Shown: positions 1-9,181, counted from the stretch's first letter. The stretch: DNA of 51,555 bases from Bacillota bacterium (GCA_030526045.1 JAUNDN010000016.1:1-51555), one strand, 5' to 3'. The notes: generated by a model from the sequence alone, not told the origin. Made by a program: numbers and translations.

Positions 1-1
1 A

Positions 2-706
2 TTCGGACTGATCGGTTTCCTGGATGACTATATCAAGGTGGTTCTGAGGCGTTCCATGGGGCTTCGGGCTTGGCAGAAAATGCTGCTGCAGCTTCTTGTG
101 ACAGGCATGTTTGCCTATTACCTTACGCAGGGAACATCGGTTTCAATGGCGATGAAGATTCCCTTTTCCAAGGGCTATTTCGTGGACCTGGGATGGATGA
201 ACATTCCTTTTCTGTTTGTGGTGGTTACGGGGACAGCCAACGGAACCAATTTTACGGACGGACTGGACGGATTGGTCAGCAGTGTAACGGTAATGGTGGC
301 GACCTTTTTTACGGTGGCAGCGATTGGAACCGGTGTTCCGATTGCACCGATTACCTGTGCGGTGACAGGAGCGCTGCTGGGCTTTCTTTTGTTTAATGTA
401 CATCCTGCCAGTGTTTTTATGGGGGATACGGGTTCCCTTGCCCTGGGTGGATTCGTGGCGGCATGCGCATATATGATGCAGATGCCCCTGTTCCTGCTGA
501 TAGTGGGCTTTGTCTATGTGATTGAAGTATTATCTGTTATCATTCAGGTAATCTATTATAGGATCAGCGCAGGAAAGCGCTTTTTTAAAATGGCACCCCT
601 GCACCATCATTTTGAACTGTGCGGATGGACAGAGACGAGAATTGTGGCGGTGTTTGCCATCGTAACGGCGGCGCTTTGCCTGATTGCTCTGCTGGGTGTT
701 TTTTAA
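2..706 (+). CDS. mraY: phospho-N-acetylmuramoyl-pentapeptide transferase MraY (5' partial)
   Basis: C-terminal two thirds of MraY, the integral membrane enzyme that transfers phospho-MurNAc-pentapeptide from UDP to undecaprenyl phosphate, giving lipid I. The reading frame is already open at base 2 (FGLIGFLDDYIK, a conserved MraY stretch), so the start lies before the window. Visible hallmarks are the Asp-rich motif NFTDGLDGLVSS, the GDTGSLALGG segment and the HHHFELCGW loop near the C-terminus, separated by hydrophobic membrane helices. The stop is followed at once by an AAGGAGG ribosome site for murD, so the two are co-transcribed as in other division/cell-wall clusters. Function is secure; only the missing N-terminus is unknown. 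Confidence 0.96.
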   Translation, partial: FGLIGFLDDYIKVVLRRSMGLRAWQKMLLQLLVTGMFAYYLTQGTSVSMAMKIPFSKGYFVDLGWMNIPFLFVVVTGTANGTNFTDGLDGLVSSVTVMVATFFTVAAIGTGVPIAPITCAVTGALLGFLLFNVHPASVFMGDTGSLALGGFVAACAYMMQMPLFLLIVGFVYVIEVLSVIIQVIYYRISAGKRFFKMAPLHHHFELCGWTETRIVAVFAIVTAALCLIALLGVF

Positions 707-723
707 GGAGGATTAAGTTTATT

Positions 724-2085
724 ATGGAACTAAAGGGACAGAAGGTGCTGGTAGTAGGAAGCGGTAAGAGCGGAATCGGAGCTGCAAGGCTTCTTGGAAA
801 GGCCGGAGCGCTTCCCATTCTGTTTGACAGCAATGACCGGCTGAATAAGGAAGAACTTAGCGAAAAGACCGGAGCGGTTCCGGAAATTGAAATTATACTC
901 GGAGAAGTACCGGACGAACGAAAAAAGGAGATTACCCTTGTAGTTATCAGCCCGGGCGTCCCGGTGGATTCACCTATGCTGGAGGAATATCGACAGCGGG
1001 GCATTCCCATCTGGGGGGAAATTGAGCTTGCCTATGCATTTTCCCGGGGAAGGGTGGTCGCCATTACGGGGACCAACGGCAAAACTACTACGACGACATT
1101 GGTAGGGCAGATTATGAATGCCTACTATCAGTCTGTATATGTGGTTGGTAATATCGGGAATCCTTATACCGATGTTGCCCTTGAGACAAAACCGGAGACA
1201 GTGGTGGTTGCGGAGATCAGCAGCTTTCAGCTGGAAACAATACATACCTTTAAACCGGCTGTTTCAGCAATCCTGAATATTACACCGGATCATCTGAACC
1301 GGCATCATACGATGGAATGCTATGTGGAGACGAAGGAGGCAATCGCAGAAAATCAGACAAAGGAGGATACCTGTGTTCTGAATTATGAGGATGCATATAC
1401 CAGAGATTTCGGAAGCAGATGTCCGGCAAAAGCGGTTTTCTTTTCCTCCAAAAGAAAGCTTGAAAATGGTATTTACCTGGATGGGGAAGAAATAATTCTT
1501 TCCGAGAACGGAAAAGAGCAACACCTCATGAATATCCATGAGATGAATCTGGTGGGCATGTGCAACGTGGAAAATGTGATGGCAGCGATTGCAATCAGCC
1601 GTGCCATGGAGGTACCCATCGATATAATCTTAAATACCGTACGGCAATTCAAAGCAGTTGAGCACAGAATCGAATTTGTTGCAACCAAGAATGGTGTAGA
1701 TTACTATAATGATTCTAAGGGAACCAATCCGGATGCAGCAATCCAGGGAATCAGAGCCATGAGTAAGCCTACAATACTAATTGGGGGCGGATATGACAAG
1801 CAAAGTGAGTATGATGAATGGATTGAAGCCTTTGACGGAAAGGTGAAGGCCTTCGTTTTGATTGGACAGACCAGAGAAAAAATTGCGGAATGTGCAAGAA
1901 AACACGGTGTTACGAACATCATTCTGGCGGATACCTTTGAGGAGGCATTTGATATCTGCGTAAAGCAGGCAGCTCCCGGAGATGCCGTACTGTTATCTCC
2001 GGCATGTGCAAGCTGGGGAATGTTTCCGAACTATGAAGTACGTGGTAAGATGTTTAAAGAATTTGTGGAAAAGATTGGAGTCTAG
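724..2085 (+). CDS. murD: UDP-N-acetylmuramoyl-L-alanine--D-glutamate ligase MurD
   Basis: Cytoplasmic ATP-dependent ligase adding D-Glu to UDP-MurNAc-L-Ala in peptidoglycan precursor synthesis. About 453 residues, the usual MurD length. The N-terminal Rossmann-like domain has VLVVGSGKSGIGAARLL; the central ATPase has the P-loop GTNGKTTTTTLVGQI; the ligase signature NITPDHLNRH and the C-terminal YNDSKGTNPDA follow. The ATG at 724 is chosen because AAGGAGG lies about 12 bases before it; the frame is open further upstream into mraY but that extension does not look like MurD. Three bases separate its stop from the GTG of ftsW, so translation is probably coupled. Confidence 0.96.
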   Translation: MELKGQKVLVVGSGKSGIGAARLLGKAGALPILFDSNDRLNKEELSEKTGAVPEIEIILGEVPDERKKEITLVVISPGVPVDSPMLEEYRQRGIPIWGEIELAYAFSRGRVVAITGTNGKTTTTTLVGQIMNAYYQSVYVVGNIGNPYTDVALETKPETVVVAEISSFQLETIHTFKPAVSAILNITPDHLNRHHTMECYVETKEAIAENQTKEDTCVLNYEDAYTRDFGSRCPAKAVFFSSKRKLENGIYLDGEEIILSENGKEQHLMNIHEMNLVGMCNVENVMAAIAISRAMEVPIDIILNTVRQFKAVEHRIEFVATKNGVDYYNDSKGTNPDAAIQGIRAMSKPTILIGGGYDKQSEYDEWIEAFDGKVKAFVLIGQTREKIAECARKHGVTNIILADTFEEAFDICVKQAAPGDAVLLSPACASWGMFPNYEVRGKMFKEFVEKIGV

Positions 2086-2088
2086 GCT

Positions 2089-3264
2089 GTGGCGGATAGA
2101 AGAGACAGAACCGGAGCAGGAAAAAGAATAAGGAATCAGCAGGAAGCGTTTTTTGACTATACGTTACTGTTCATCGTATTGTTCCTGTTAGGCTTCGGCC
2201 TTGTTATGTCGTATTCCACCAGTAGTTATGATGCCAGTCTGCAATTTGACGGGGATTCAGCTTACTTTTTGAAAAAACAGCTGCTATCTACTGTAATCGG
2301 GCTTGTTGCCATGATCGTAGTAGCCAGCATTCCCTATCATTTCTGGGAGCGGTTTGCCATGCTCGGCTACCTGGGCTCTGCAGTGTTAATTCTTTTGATT
2401 ATACCCTTTGGTATTGAGGCAAACGGGGCGAAGCGCTGGCTTCGTATTGCGGGCTTGTCCCTGCAGCCGGCGGAGATCGCCAAGCTGGGGATGATTTTGT
2501 TCCTGGCAAGTACGATTTGCCGGATGGGGCGAAAAATCAGGACGGGGAAAGGCTTTTTGTTTGTTTTGATGATTCCCATGCCCATTTGTGCCATGGTATG
2601 GAAGATTACGGAGAACCTGAGCTCTGCCATCATTATTTTCGGTATAGCGGCGCTGATGCTGTTCGTTTCAACACCGGACTACAAGCGGTTTGTATTACTG
2701 GGACTTTTGGGATTAGCAGTCTGTGCGCTGGCGGTATTTTTGATCGTAAACGCTGACAGCTCAGACAGTCTTGGTGTGCGTGGAACCAGAATTCTTGCGT
2801 GGCTTGATCCGGAGGCCTATGCCAGTGGAAAGGGCTTCCAGACCTTACAGGCACTCTACGCCATCGGTTCGGGCGGTATTTTGGGAAAGGGACTGGGACA
2901 GAGTATGCAGAAGCTGGGATTCCTGCCGGAAGCTCAGAATGATATGATTTTTTCGATCATCTGCGAGGAACTTGGACTGTTCGGCGCGATTTCCATATTA
3001 ATTATGTTTATTCTTTTGATTTGGCGATTCATGGTAATTGCAAATAATGCGCCTGATCTGTTTGGGGCGCTTCTGGTGGTCGGGGTGATGGGGCATATCG
3101 CTATTCAGGTAATCTTAAATGTAGCGGTTGTTACCAACACGATTCCCAACACCGGTATTTCACTGCCGTTTATCAGTTATGGAGGCTCAGCGGTCATGTT
3201 CCTTTTGATTGAGATCGGGATCGTACTGAGTGTGGGAAGGGGAATCCGTCTGAAAGATTTATAG
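2089..3264 (+). CDS. ftsW: SEDS-family peptidoglycan glycosyltransferase FtsW (SpoVE-like)
   Basis: Multi-pass membrane protein (391 residues, about ten hydrophobic helices) of the SEDS family, the glycan polymerase working with a class B penicillin-binding protein at the septum. Family marks: GANGAKRWLRIAGLSLQPAE in the first third and the C-terminal NTGISLPFISYGGSAV. In sporulating relatives the gene at this place can be ftsW or its sporulation homologue spoVE; the sequence alone does not decide. The start is a GTG only three bases after the murD stop with a weak GGAG inside the end of murD, which suggests coupling. No murG follows, unlike the B. subtilis order. Confidence 0.92.
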   Translation: MADRRDRTGAGKRIRNQQEAFFDYTLLFIVLFLLGFGLVMSYSTSSYDASLQFDGDSAYFLKKQLLSTVIGLVAMIVVASIPYHFWERFAMLGYLGSAVLILLIIPFGIEANGAKRWLRIAGLSLQPAEIAKLGMILFLASTICRMGRKIRTGKGFLFVLMIPMPICAMVWKITENLSSAIIIFGIAALMLFVSTPDYKRFVLLGLLGLAVCALAVFLIVNADSSDSLGVRGTRILAWLDPEAYASGKGFQTLQALYAIGSGGILGKGLGQSMQKLGFLPEAQNDMIFSIICEELGLFGAISILIMFILLIWRFMVIANNAPDLFGALLVVGVMGHIAIQVILNVAVVTNTIPNTGISLPFISYGGSAVMFLLIEIGIVLSVGRGIRLKDL

Positions 3265-3340
3265 TACAAGGAACCATTTTCTCCTTAATTCATAAATTAG
3301 AATAGGTCTTATTTTTAACCGGAAGGCAGAAGGTGATAAT

Positions 3341-4594
3341 TTGGACACTATTCATATCAGAGGAGGAAATGCTCTTTTTGGAGAAACCAGAATACAGGGC
3401 TCTAAGAATGCGGCGCTGCCGGTTCTTGCCGCAGCACTTTTGATAGAGGACACCTGTGTGATAGATAACTGTCCCCGGATTTCGGATGTACATCATATGC
3501 TGATGTTGCTTGAAGGAATTGGATGTAAAATCAGCAGGAAGAACCGGAGTGTTACCATCGACGCCGGAAGGGTATCTGATGATATCATGTCGGGGGAAAA
3601 TGTGACAGGAATGCGTTCTTCCATTACACTGCTTGGGGCCATGCTTGGCAGAGTGGGAGAAATCACGATGGCATACCCGGGAGGGTGTGTGATCGGGGTA
3701 AGACCGATTGATCTCCATATCAGTGCGCTTCGCAAAATGGGAGTGGAGATTGAGGAGAAAGAAAACTGCTTTGCTGCAAAGGCACGAAAGCTGGAGGGAA
3801 CTGTAATCAGGCTTCCCTTTCCCAGTGTAGGAGTTACGGAAAATGTGATTCTGGCAGCGGTGGGGGCAAAAGGAATTACGGTTCTTCAAAATGCAGCAAG
3901 AGAGCCGGAGATCGTTACGCTGTGTGAATTCCTGCGGAAAGCAGGAGCGGTCATAGAAGGAATCGGCGGATCGGTTCTGATCATTCAGGGAGGGCATCCC
4001 CTTCATGGTGTTCGTTTTCAGATCCCTGCCGACCGAATCGTTGCAGGAACCTACCTGATGGCGGCAGTCGGAGTCGGCGGTCATGTCTTTCTAAAGGATG
4101 CTCCTTCAGCGCAGATGCAAAGCACAATAAAAGCTGCAGAGCAGATTGGGGCGGAAATTGCTGTTTCCGAAGACGGGCTGAGTGTCCTTTCGGAAAAACG
4201 AAAAAACCCCATTGCTTACCTTCGGACAGAGGTGTATCCGGGATTCCCTACGGATATGCAGTCGCTGATCATGCCGGTGCTGACTACAGCAGAGGGAATC
4301 AGTGTGATTGAGGAGACGGTGTTTGAAGACCGCTTACGCATTGTAGAGGAACTAAAGAAGATGGGAGCCTGTATTGAAATACAGAAAAAGTGCCAGGCGG
4401 TCATTGTGGGAGCAGAAAGTCTGCATGGCTGTGAGGTGTCTGCCAGGGAATTGCGAGGCGGTGCGGGGCTTGTGATAGCAGGATGTATGGCACAGGGCGA
4501 AACGCTCGTTAAGAATCGCCACTTCATTGAGAGAGGCTATGAGGACATCTGCCGAGATCTGCAGAATCTTGGCGTTACGATCTATACCGGATAA
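3341..4594 (+). CDS. murA: UDP-N-acetylglucosamine 1-carboxyvinyltransferase MurA
   Basis: First committed enzyme of peptidoglycan synthesis: transfers enolpyruvate from PEP to UDP-GlcNAc; target of fosfomycin. 417 residues. The start is TTG at 3341, preceded by GAAGGTG; the encoded N-terminus DTIHIRGGNALFGETRIQGS is typical. K22 (QGSKNA) and the reactive Cys at about residue 116 in YPGGCVIGVRP are present, so the fosfomycin-sensitive Cys form is predicted. The closing segment RGYEDICRDLQNLG is also standard. It occupies the place that murG-murB hold in the B. subtilis cluster. Many Firmicutes carry two MurA copies; which paralogue this is cannot be told from the window. Confidence 0.95.
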   Translation: MDTIHIRGGNALFGETRIQGSKNAALPVLAAALLIEDTCVIDNCPRISDVHHMLMLLEGIGCKISRKNRSVTIDAGRVSDDIMSGENVTGMRSSITLLGAMLGRVGEITMAYPGGCVIGVRPIDLHISALRKMGVEIEEKENCFAAKARKLEGTVIRLPFPSVGVTENVILAAVGAKGITVLQNAAREPEIVTLCEFLRKAGAVIEGIGGSVLIIQGGHPLHGVRFQIPADRIVAGTYLMAAVGVGGHVFLKDAPSAQMQSTIKAAEQIGAEIAVSEDGLSVLSEKRKNPIAYLRTEVYPGFPTDMQSLIMPVLTTAEGISVIEETVFEDRLRIVEELKKMGACIEIQKKCQAVIVGAESLHGCEVSARELRGGAGLVIAGCMAQGETLVKNRHFIERGYEDICRDLQNLGVTIYTG

Positions 4595-4602
4595 CAGGAG
4601 CT

Positions 4603-5418
4603 ATGGCAAAAAAGCAAAAAAAGAAAAAAACGATCAAAAAAATAAATACAACGGTTGTAAAGAAGAAGGAAAAGAGGAGCGTAAGGGAATACCTGGCAGG
4701 GCACAAGAGTCTGCTGATTATTGGAATTATGGTGACCGCTCTCCTTCTTGGTCTTCTTTATGCTTATTACTATGTGATTGAAAACTATACGGTTACTACT
4801 GTCTATGTAGAAGGAAATGTCCATTATACGAATGAAGAGATCATTGAAAGGGTAATGGAAGGGCGTTACGGAGATAATTCCCTTCTTTTATCCATGAAAT
4901 ACAAGGACAAGAGTATTGTGGGTGTTCCATTTGTGGAAAAGATGGATGTTTCGGTGCTTGATCCCCATACGATCAAGATTGAGGTATATGAGAAGGCGAT
5001 TGCGGGGTATGTGGAATATCTTGAGCGCTATATGTATTTTGACAAGGACGGAATCGTGGTGGAAAGCTCGCAGGAAAAAACAGCAGGCGTACCGCTGGTG
5101 ACGGGCTTATCCTTTGACCATGTTGTTTTGTATGAGCCTCTTCCGGTAGAGGATGAGAGCATCTTTAGGTCAATTCTTAGCATTACCCAGCTTGTGAATA
5201 AGTACAATCTGTCCACCGACAGAATTTATTTCGGAAGTGACGGGTCGCTTACCTTGTACTTTGGAGAGGTTCGGGCAGCTCTGGGAATGGGGGACAATCT
5301 GGATGAAAAGATTATGAAGCTACAGTATATGCTTCCCGAACTGGAAGGGAAAAAGGGAACTCTGAGAATGGAAAAATATACGGAGGATACCAAAAATATT
5401 TCTTTTGAACTGGATTAG
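4603..5418 (+). CDS. ftsQ: cell division protein FtsQ/DivIB
   Basis: Bitopic membrane protein of the divisome that links FtsL/FtsB-type partners with septal synthesis. 271 residues: a very Lys-rich cytoplasmic N-terminus (1-35), one membrane helix about 43-64 (LLIIGIMVTALLLGLLYAYY), then a POTRA domain beginning TVTTVYVEGNVHYTNEEIIE, followed by the beta domain. Starts eight bases after murA with AGGAG in between, so it belongs to the same operon. Sequence divergence is usual for the family; the location, topology and POTRA start carry the assignment. Confidence 0.9.
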   Translation: MAKKQKKKKTIKKINTTVVKKKEKRSVREYLAGHKSLLIIGIMVTALLLGLLYAYYYVIENYTVTTVYVEGNVHYTNEEIIERVMEGRYGDNSLLLSMKYKDKSIVGVPFVEKMDVSVLDPHTIKIEVYEKAIAGYVEYLERYMYFDKDGIVVESSQEKTAGVPLVTGLSFDHVVLYEPLPVEDESIFRSILSITQLVNKYNLSTDRIYFGSDGSLTLYFGEVRAALGMGDNLDEKIMKLQYMLPELEGKKGTLRMEKYTEDTKNISFELD

Positions 5419-5440
5419 TCCAAAAAACTAAAATTTGTAG

Positions 5441-5469
5441 TTGATAATTCAAAGAAAAAATTATATGAT
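5441..5469 (+). promoter_or_regulatory. probable sigma-A promoter of ftsZ
   Basis: TTGATA (5441-5446) and TATGAT (5464-5469) with a 17-base spacer lie in the 151-base gap between ftsQ and ftsZ. A small inverted repeat (CTGTCC ... GGGACAG, about 5500-5520) follows in the leader. It suggests ftsZ is expressed separately from the upstream cluster. Seen by eye; no transcript start is known. Confidence 0.55.
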
Positions 5470-5569
5470 AATCTATATGAGTCTATATTTGCTTTTGCTG
5501 TCCATGTAAAATGGGACAGGCTGATGCATGATTATGGACGCTGAGTGGGAGATGAAGGAGGAATTACCC

Positions 5570-6787
5570 TTGCTGGAGATTAAGACGAACGATGCTGAAG
5601 CGGCTGCCAAAATCATCGTGATTGGTGTTGGTGGTGCCGGTAATAATGCAGTAAATAGAATGGTCGATGAGAATATTACAGGTGTTGAATTTATCGGAAT
5701 TAATACCGATAAGCAGGCATTGCAGCTATGCAAAGCACCTAAGCTTTTACAGATTGGTGAGAAGCTGACGAAGGGACTTGGAGCAGGTGCCAAGCCTGAA
5801 ATCGGTGAAAAGGCCGCAGAAGAAAGCAGTGAGGAGATTGCTGCAGCACTCAAGGGTGCGGATATGGTATTTGTTACCTGCGGAATGGGTGGCGGAACCG
5901 GAACCGGTGCAGCTCCGATCGTAGCCAAGCTTGCCAAGGATATGGGAATTCTGACGGTAGGTGTTGTGACGAAGCCTTTCCGTTTTGAAGCCAAAGCGCG
6001 TATGATCAATGCAATCAGTGGTATTGAAAAGATTAAGGATAATGTAGATACCTTGATTGTGATTCCCAATGATAAATTACTTGAAATTGTTGACAGAAGG
6101 ACAACCATGCCGGATGCCCTTAAGAAAGCAGATGAGGTTCTCCAGCAGGCAGTACAGGGAATTACGGATCTGATTAATGTTCCCGCAGTAATCAATCTTG
6201 ACTTTGCGGATGTACAGACCGTTATGAAAGACAAGGGAATTGCACACATCGGTATCGGTGCTGGTAAGGGTGATGATAAGGCAAGCGAAGCTGTTAAGAT
6301 GGCAGTGGAAAGCCCGTTGCTTGAAACAACAATCTCCGGTGCTACACATGTGATCATTAATGTTTCCGGTGATATTACTCTGGCAGATGCATCAGATGCA
6401 GCAAGCTATGTTCAGGAACTGGCAGGAGATGATGTCAATATCATCTTTGGTGCAATGTATGATGAATCCCAGACAGACAGTTGTACAATTACGGTTATTG
6501 CAACAGGGCTCGAGGATGCTACCTTACCTACCAATAAGCCTGTTTCACAGTTTGGGACCTTTGCCAATAAATACATGAAGCCTGTTACACCCAATATCTC
6601 CGTGAGACCTTCCGGAATAGCAGGAGCCGGAGAAGGAGCCCATGTGGTATCCGGTAAGGGTGCGGCGCTTCCCAATGTGACAGCAGCATCCACAAGACCG
6701 GTATCCGGAATTACAAGCCCCGGCGATATCAGAAGCAATGTGGCAGACAAGCCATTGAAGATACCGGATTTCCTTCAGAAGAAATAA
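5570..6787 (+). CDS. ftsZ: cell division GTPase FtsZ
   Basis: Tubulin-like GTPase that forms the cytokinetic ring. GTP-binding motifs: [14 protein letters not shown] near the N-terminus and the tubulin signature [12 protein letters not shown] at about residues 105-116; the T7 loop appears as NLDFADV; the variable linker ends with the conserved tail IPDFLQKK that binds membrane tethers. The start is set at TTG 5570, giving MLEIKTND, because AAGGAGG lies seven bases before it; the in-frame ATG at 5528 would add 14 residues ([14 protein letters not shown]) without a good ribosome site. Length is then about 405 residues. No ftsA lies beside it. An inverted repeat follows the stop. Confidence 0.96.
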   Translation: MLEIKTNDAEAAAKIIVIGVGGAGNNAVNRMVDENITGVEFIGINTDKQALQLCKAPKLLQIGEKLTKGLGAGAKPEIGEKAAEESSEEIAAALKGADMVFVTCGMGGGTGTGAAPIVAKLAKDMGILTVGVVTKPFRFEAKARMINAISGIEKIKDNVDTLIVIPNDKLLEIVDRRTTMPDALKKADEVLQQAVQGITDLINVPAVINLDFADVQTVMKDKGIAHIGIGAGKGDDKASEAVKMAVESPLLETTISGATHVIINVSGDITLADASDAASYVQELAGDDVNIIFGAMYDESQTDSCTITVIATGLEDATLPTNKPVSQFGTFANKYMKPVTPNISVRPSGIAGAGEGAHVVSGKGAALPNVTAASTRPVSGITSPGDIRSNVADKPLKIPDFLQKK

Positions 6788-6810
6788 GAAGAAGCGGATT
6801 ATTGATGAAT

Positions 6811-6851
6811 AAGGCTGTATACCGAAGCAAAAGCGGCAGGTATACAGCCTT
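6811..6851 (+). terminator. hairpin after ftsZ
   Basis: Perfect 13-base arms AAGGCTGTATACC / GGTATACAGCCTT enclose a 15-base loop just after the ftsZ stop. Only a weak T-run follows, so it may terminate inefficiently or protect the ftsZ mRNA 3' end. Confidence 0.6.
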
Positions 6852-6915
6852 CTGTATCGTTAGCATTAAGAAATGGATATCCTGTAAATGGAGCATATGG
6901 AAAGGAAGTAACAAA

Positions 6916-8190
6916 ATGCAGAATGAGCGGACAGCAAAGTGCCTGCAATTCATTGATGACAGCGTGAGCTGCTATCATGTTGTTGCCAACATGGAAAAAA
7001 GATTTAAAGAAGCCGGTTTTACTGAGCTTTCTGAGAAGGAAAGCTGGGAACTACGGGCGGGAGGTGGCTACTATGTGAAGCGGAATGACGCTTCCATTGT
7101 GGCATTTAGGCTTCCTCACAAAGAAATGAAGGGTTTTCACATCGTAGCATCCCACAGCGATTCTCCTACTTTTAAGGTTAAGACGAATCCGGAGCTTTTG
7201 GTGGAAGATTGCTATCTGCGGTTAAATACAGAGCCCTATGGAGGAATGATCTATTCTACCTGGTTTGACAGAAGTCTTTCTGTTGCCGGGAGGGTAATTG
7301 TTGCGAAGAAGGATGGGAATTTAGAATCCGTGCTCGTCAATGTAGATGAAGAACTGTTGGTGATACCCAGCGTAGCCATTCATATGAACCGGGAAGCAAA
7401 TAAGGGAATTGAGCTGAATCCCCAAATCGATCTTCTTCCGCTGATGGGTGGAAAGCATGCAAAGGGGAGTCTTATGGCAAAGCTTGCAGAACTTGCCGGA
7501 GTGCCGCAGAGCGGGATCCTGGGAAGCGATCTTTATTTGTATGTGCGGGAAAAGGGCAAACTGGCAGGAGCAGATAAGGAATTGATCATTTCACCGAGAC
7601 TGGATGACCTTTTGTGTGTATATGCATCTATGGAAGCGCTGCTTGCAAAGGAGCCAAAGGAGTATGCATCGGTTTGCGCCGTGTTTCATAATGAGGAGGT
7701 TGGAAGTCTTACAAGGCAGGGCGCAGCCTCCACATTCCTGAAGGATACACTGGAGAGAACTGCAGAATGCTTTCATAAGAGTGGAAGTGAATATCTGCGG
7801 CTCGTGGCAGACAGCTTTTTGATTTCTGCGGACAATGCCCATGCGCTTCACCCCAATCATCCCGAAAAGGCAGATGCTGCAAACCGACCGGTGCCAAACG
7901 GCGGAATTGTGATCAAGCATCACGGCGGACAAAAGTACACGACGGACGGGTATTCGGAAGCACTAATACGTGCGCTTTGCAGGGAAGCAGAGGTGCCTTG
8001 TCAGGATTACCATAACCGCTCCGATATAGCAGGTGGTTCGACCCTCGGAAATCTGTCAACCGCCCAGGTGGCAGTGCAGTCAGCGGATATCGGACTTGCG
8101 CAGCTTGCCATGCATTCGGCAGTGGAGACTGCAGGAAGCAGGGATATAGAGGAACTTGTCAGAGTTCTGGAAGTCTTCTATCAAAAGTAA
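6916..8190 (+). CDS. M18 family aminopeptidase
   Basis: Zinc metallo-aminopeptidase of peptidase family M18 (aspartyl aminopeptidase/ApeB type), a cytoplasmic enzyme that releases N-terminal residues and forms large tetrahedral assemblies in known members. 424 residues, normal for the family. Metal and catalytic motifs are present in order: HIVASHSDSP (His ligand), SPRLDDLL, VFHNEEVGSLT (Glu pair), SADNAHALHPNH, KHHGGQKYTTDG and HNRSDIAGGSTLG (last His ligand). ATG 6916 is chosen for the GGAAG just upstream and because the protein then starts MQNERTAKCLQFID; the in-frame ATG at 6802 lies in the hairpin region. Flanked by hairpins on both sides, so probably monocistronic. Confidence 0.93.
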   Translation: MQNERTAKCLQFIDDSVSCYHVVANMEKRFKEAGFTELSEKESWELRAGGGYYVKRNDASIVAFRLPHKEMKGFHIVASHSDSPTFKVKTNPELLVEDCYLRLNTEPYGGMIYSTWFDRSLSVAGRVIVAKKDGNLESVLVNVDEELLVIPSVAIHMNREANKGIELNPQIDLLPLMGGKHAKGSLMAKLAELAGVPQSGILGSDLYLYVREKGKLAGADKELIISPRLDDLLCVYASMEALLAKEPKEYASVCAVFHNEEVGSLTRQGAASTFLKDTLERTAECFHKSGSEYLRLVADSFLISADNAHALHPNHPEKADAANRPVPNGGIVIKHHGGQKYTTDGYSEALIRALCREAEVPCQDYHNRSDIAGGSTLGNLSTAQVAVQSADIGLAQLAMHSAVETAGSRDIEELVRVLEVFYQK

Positions 8191-8211
8191 ATAATAGGAA
8201 TACAGTTGATC

Positions 8212-8259
8212 AAAAGCCTGTATGCAGTTGAGATAAAGCCACTGCGTACAGGCTTTTTT
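8212..8259 (+). terminator. intrinsic terminator after the M18 peptidase
   Basis: AAAAGCCTGTA (8212-8222) pairs with TACAGGCTTTT (8247-8257) and runs into a T tract. The T tract is immediately joined to a Spo0A-box sequence (8257-8265). Confidence 0.8.
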
Positions 8260-8333
8260 GTCGAACATGAGCGATGAAAGATTACACTTCGTACAATGTT
8301 TTGACAAATTATGAAGTCCTTAATGTTTATAAT
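8257..8333 (+). promoter_or_regulatory. spoIIG-type promoter with Spo0A box
   Basis: TTTGTCGAA at 8257-8265 contains the consensus Spo0A core TGTCGAA. Downstream, TTGACA (8301-8306) and TATAAT (8328-8333) are separated by 21 bases, longer than the usual 17. In B. subtilis the spoIIG promoter is activated by phosphorylated Spo0A and has an equally abnormal spacer of about 22 bases. GTTTTGACAAA around 8299-8309 could be a weaker second box over the -35, as in B. subtilis. The match to spoIIGA just downstream makes the assignment strong. Confidence 0.75.
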
Positions 8334-8371
8334 GAACATGTACTTAAGAAATGGAGGTGAAGGATGACAGG

Positions 8372-9181
8372 GTGCAATTGCAGGAGACGGTTTATATCGA
8401 CAGCGTGTTTTTGCTAAATCTGGTGATGGACCTTTATCTGCTGATGCTGACGGCAAAGGTACTTGGGAAAACTGCCACTTACTTAAGGATTTTTGCAGGA
8501 AGCATTACAGGTGCCGCAGGATATTGCATTGTGCTGTGCGTTCCGGGGATACCTTATGCTATGAAGGTATTGCTTGGAATGATTCCGACAGGAGTACTGA
8601 TGATAAAAATTGTCTGCAAAACAAAAGGGATACGGGAGCTGATCCGGGCGACCGGTTATCTTTATCTTTTTTCTTTTTTTCTGGGTGGCTTCATCCTTTT
8701 TCTGAAGGGAAAGCTGTGTGTACCTAAAGAATTTGAAAATTCCGCTTTGCTGTTGGCACTTTTGGGATTTACAGGTTATGCCGTCTGCAGCAGGATAATC
8801 GAAAAGTATCGGGAAAAAAGAAGGAATTGTTTTTGCAGAGTGTGCCTTTGTACAGATGAAGGAACCATGGAAATCAAGGCTTTGATTGATACGGGAAACG
8901 GCTTAGTGGATCCGGTCAGCAAAAAGCCTGTAGCGATACTGGACGAGGAGGTGTGGAGTTACATGCAAAAATGGAAAAGACCGGAAAAGTATAAGGCAAT
9001 TCCTTATCACAGCATAGGGAAAGACAGAGGACTTCTGGAAGGCTATATGGTCGATTTCATGGAAGTGATCGGAAAAACAGAAAAAAAGCAGTATAAGGAT
9101 GTTATTATAGCAGTATTTGAGGGAAAGGTATCCGGAAGAGGAGAATATCAGATGATTCTGCCACCGGGGCTTTCCGTATAG
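8372..9181 (+). CDS. spoIIGA: sigma-E processing peptidase SpoIIGA
   Basis: Membrane aspartic protease that activates pro-sigma-E in the mother cell after signalling from the forespore. The N-terminal half holds about five hydrophobic helices (start VYIDSVFLLNLVMDLYLL); the C-terminal half carries the protease motif ALIDTGNGLVDP, whose Asp (about residue 173) is the expected catalytic residue, and ends with GRGEYQMILPPGL. The start is uncertain: GTG 8372 sits 12 bases after GGAGGTG, while ATG 8351 has no ribosome site; TTG 8378 is a third choice. sigE follows 24 bases later, the normal pair. Confidence 0.93.
   Translation: MQLQETVYIDSVFLLNLVMDLYLLMLTAKVLGKTATYLRIFAGSITGAAGYCIVLCVPGIPYAMKVLLGMIPTGVLMIKIVCKTKGIRELIRATGYLYLFSFFLGGFILFLKGKLCVPKEFENSALLLALLGFTGYAVCSRIIEKYREKRRNCFCRVCLCTDEGTMEIKALIDTGNGLVDPVSKKPVAILDEEVWSYMQKWKRPEKYKAIPYHSIGKDRGLLEGYMVDFMEVIGKTEKKQYKDVIIAVFEGKVSGRGEYQMILPPGLSV

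Noticed and set aside
5473-6357. Long minus-strand open frame (294 codons) across ftsZ.
   Set aside because: Antisense to strongly conserved FtsZ, with Ser/Ala/Thr-rich low-complexity composition and no family features.
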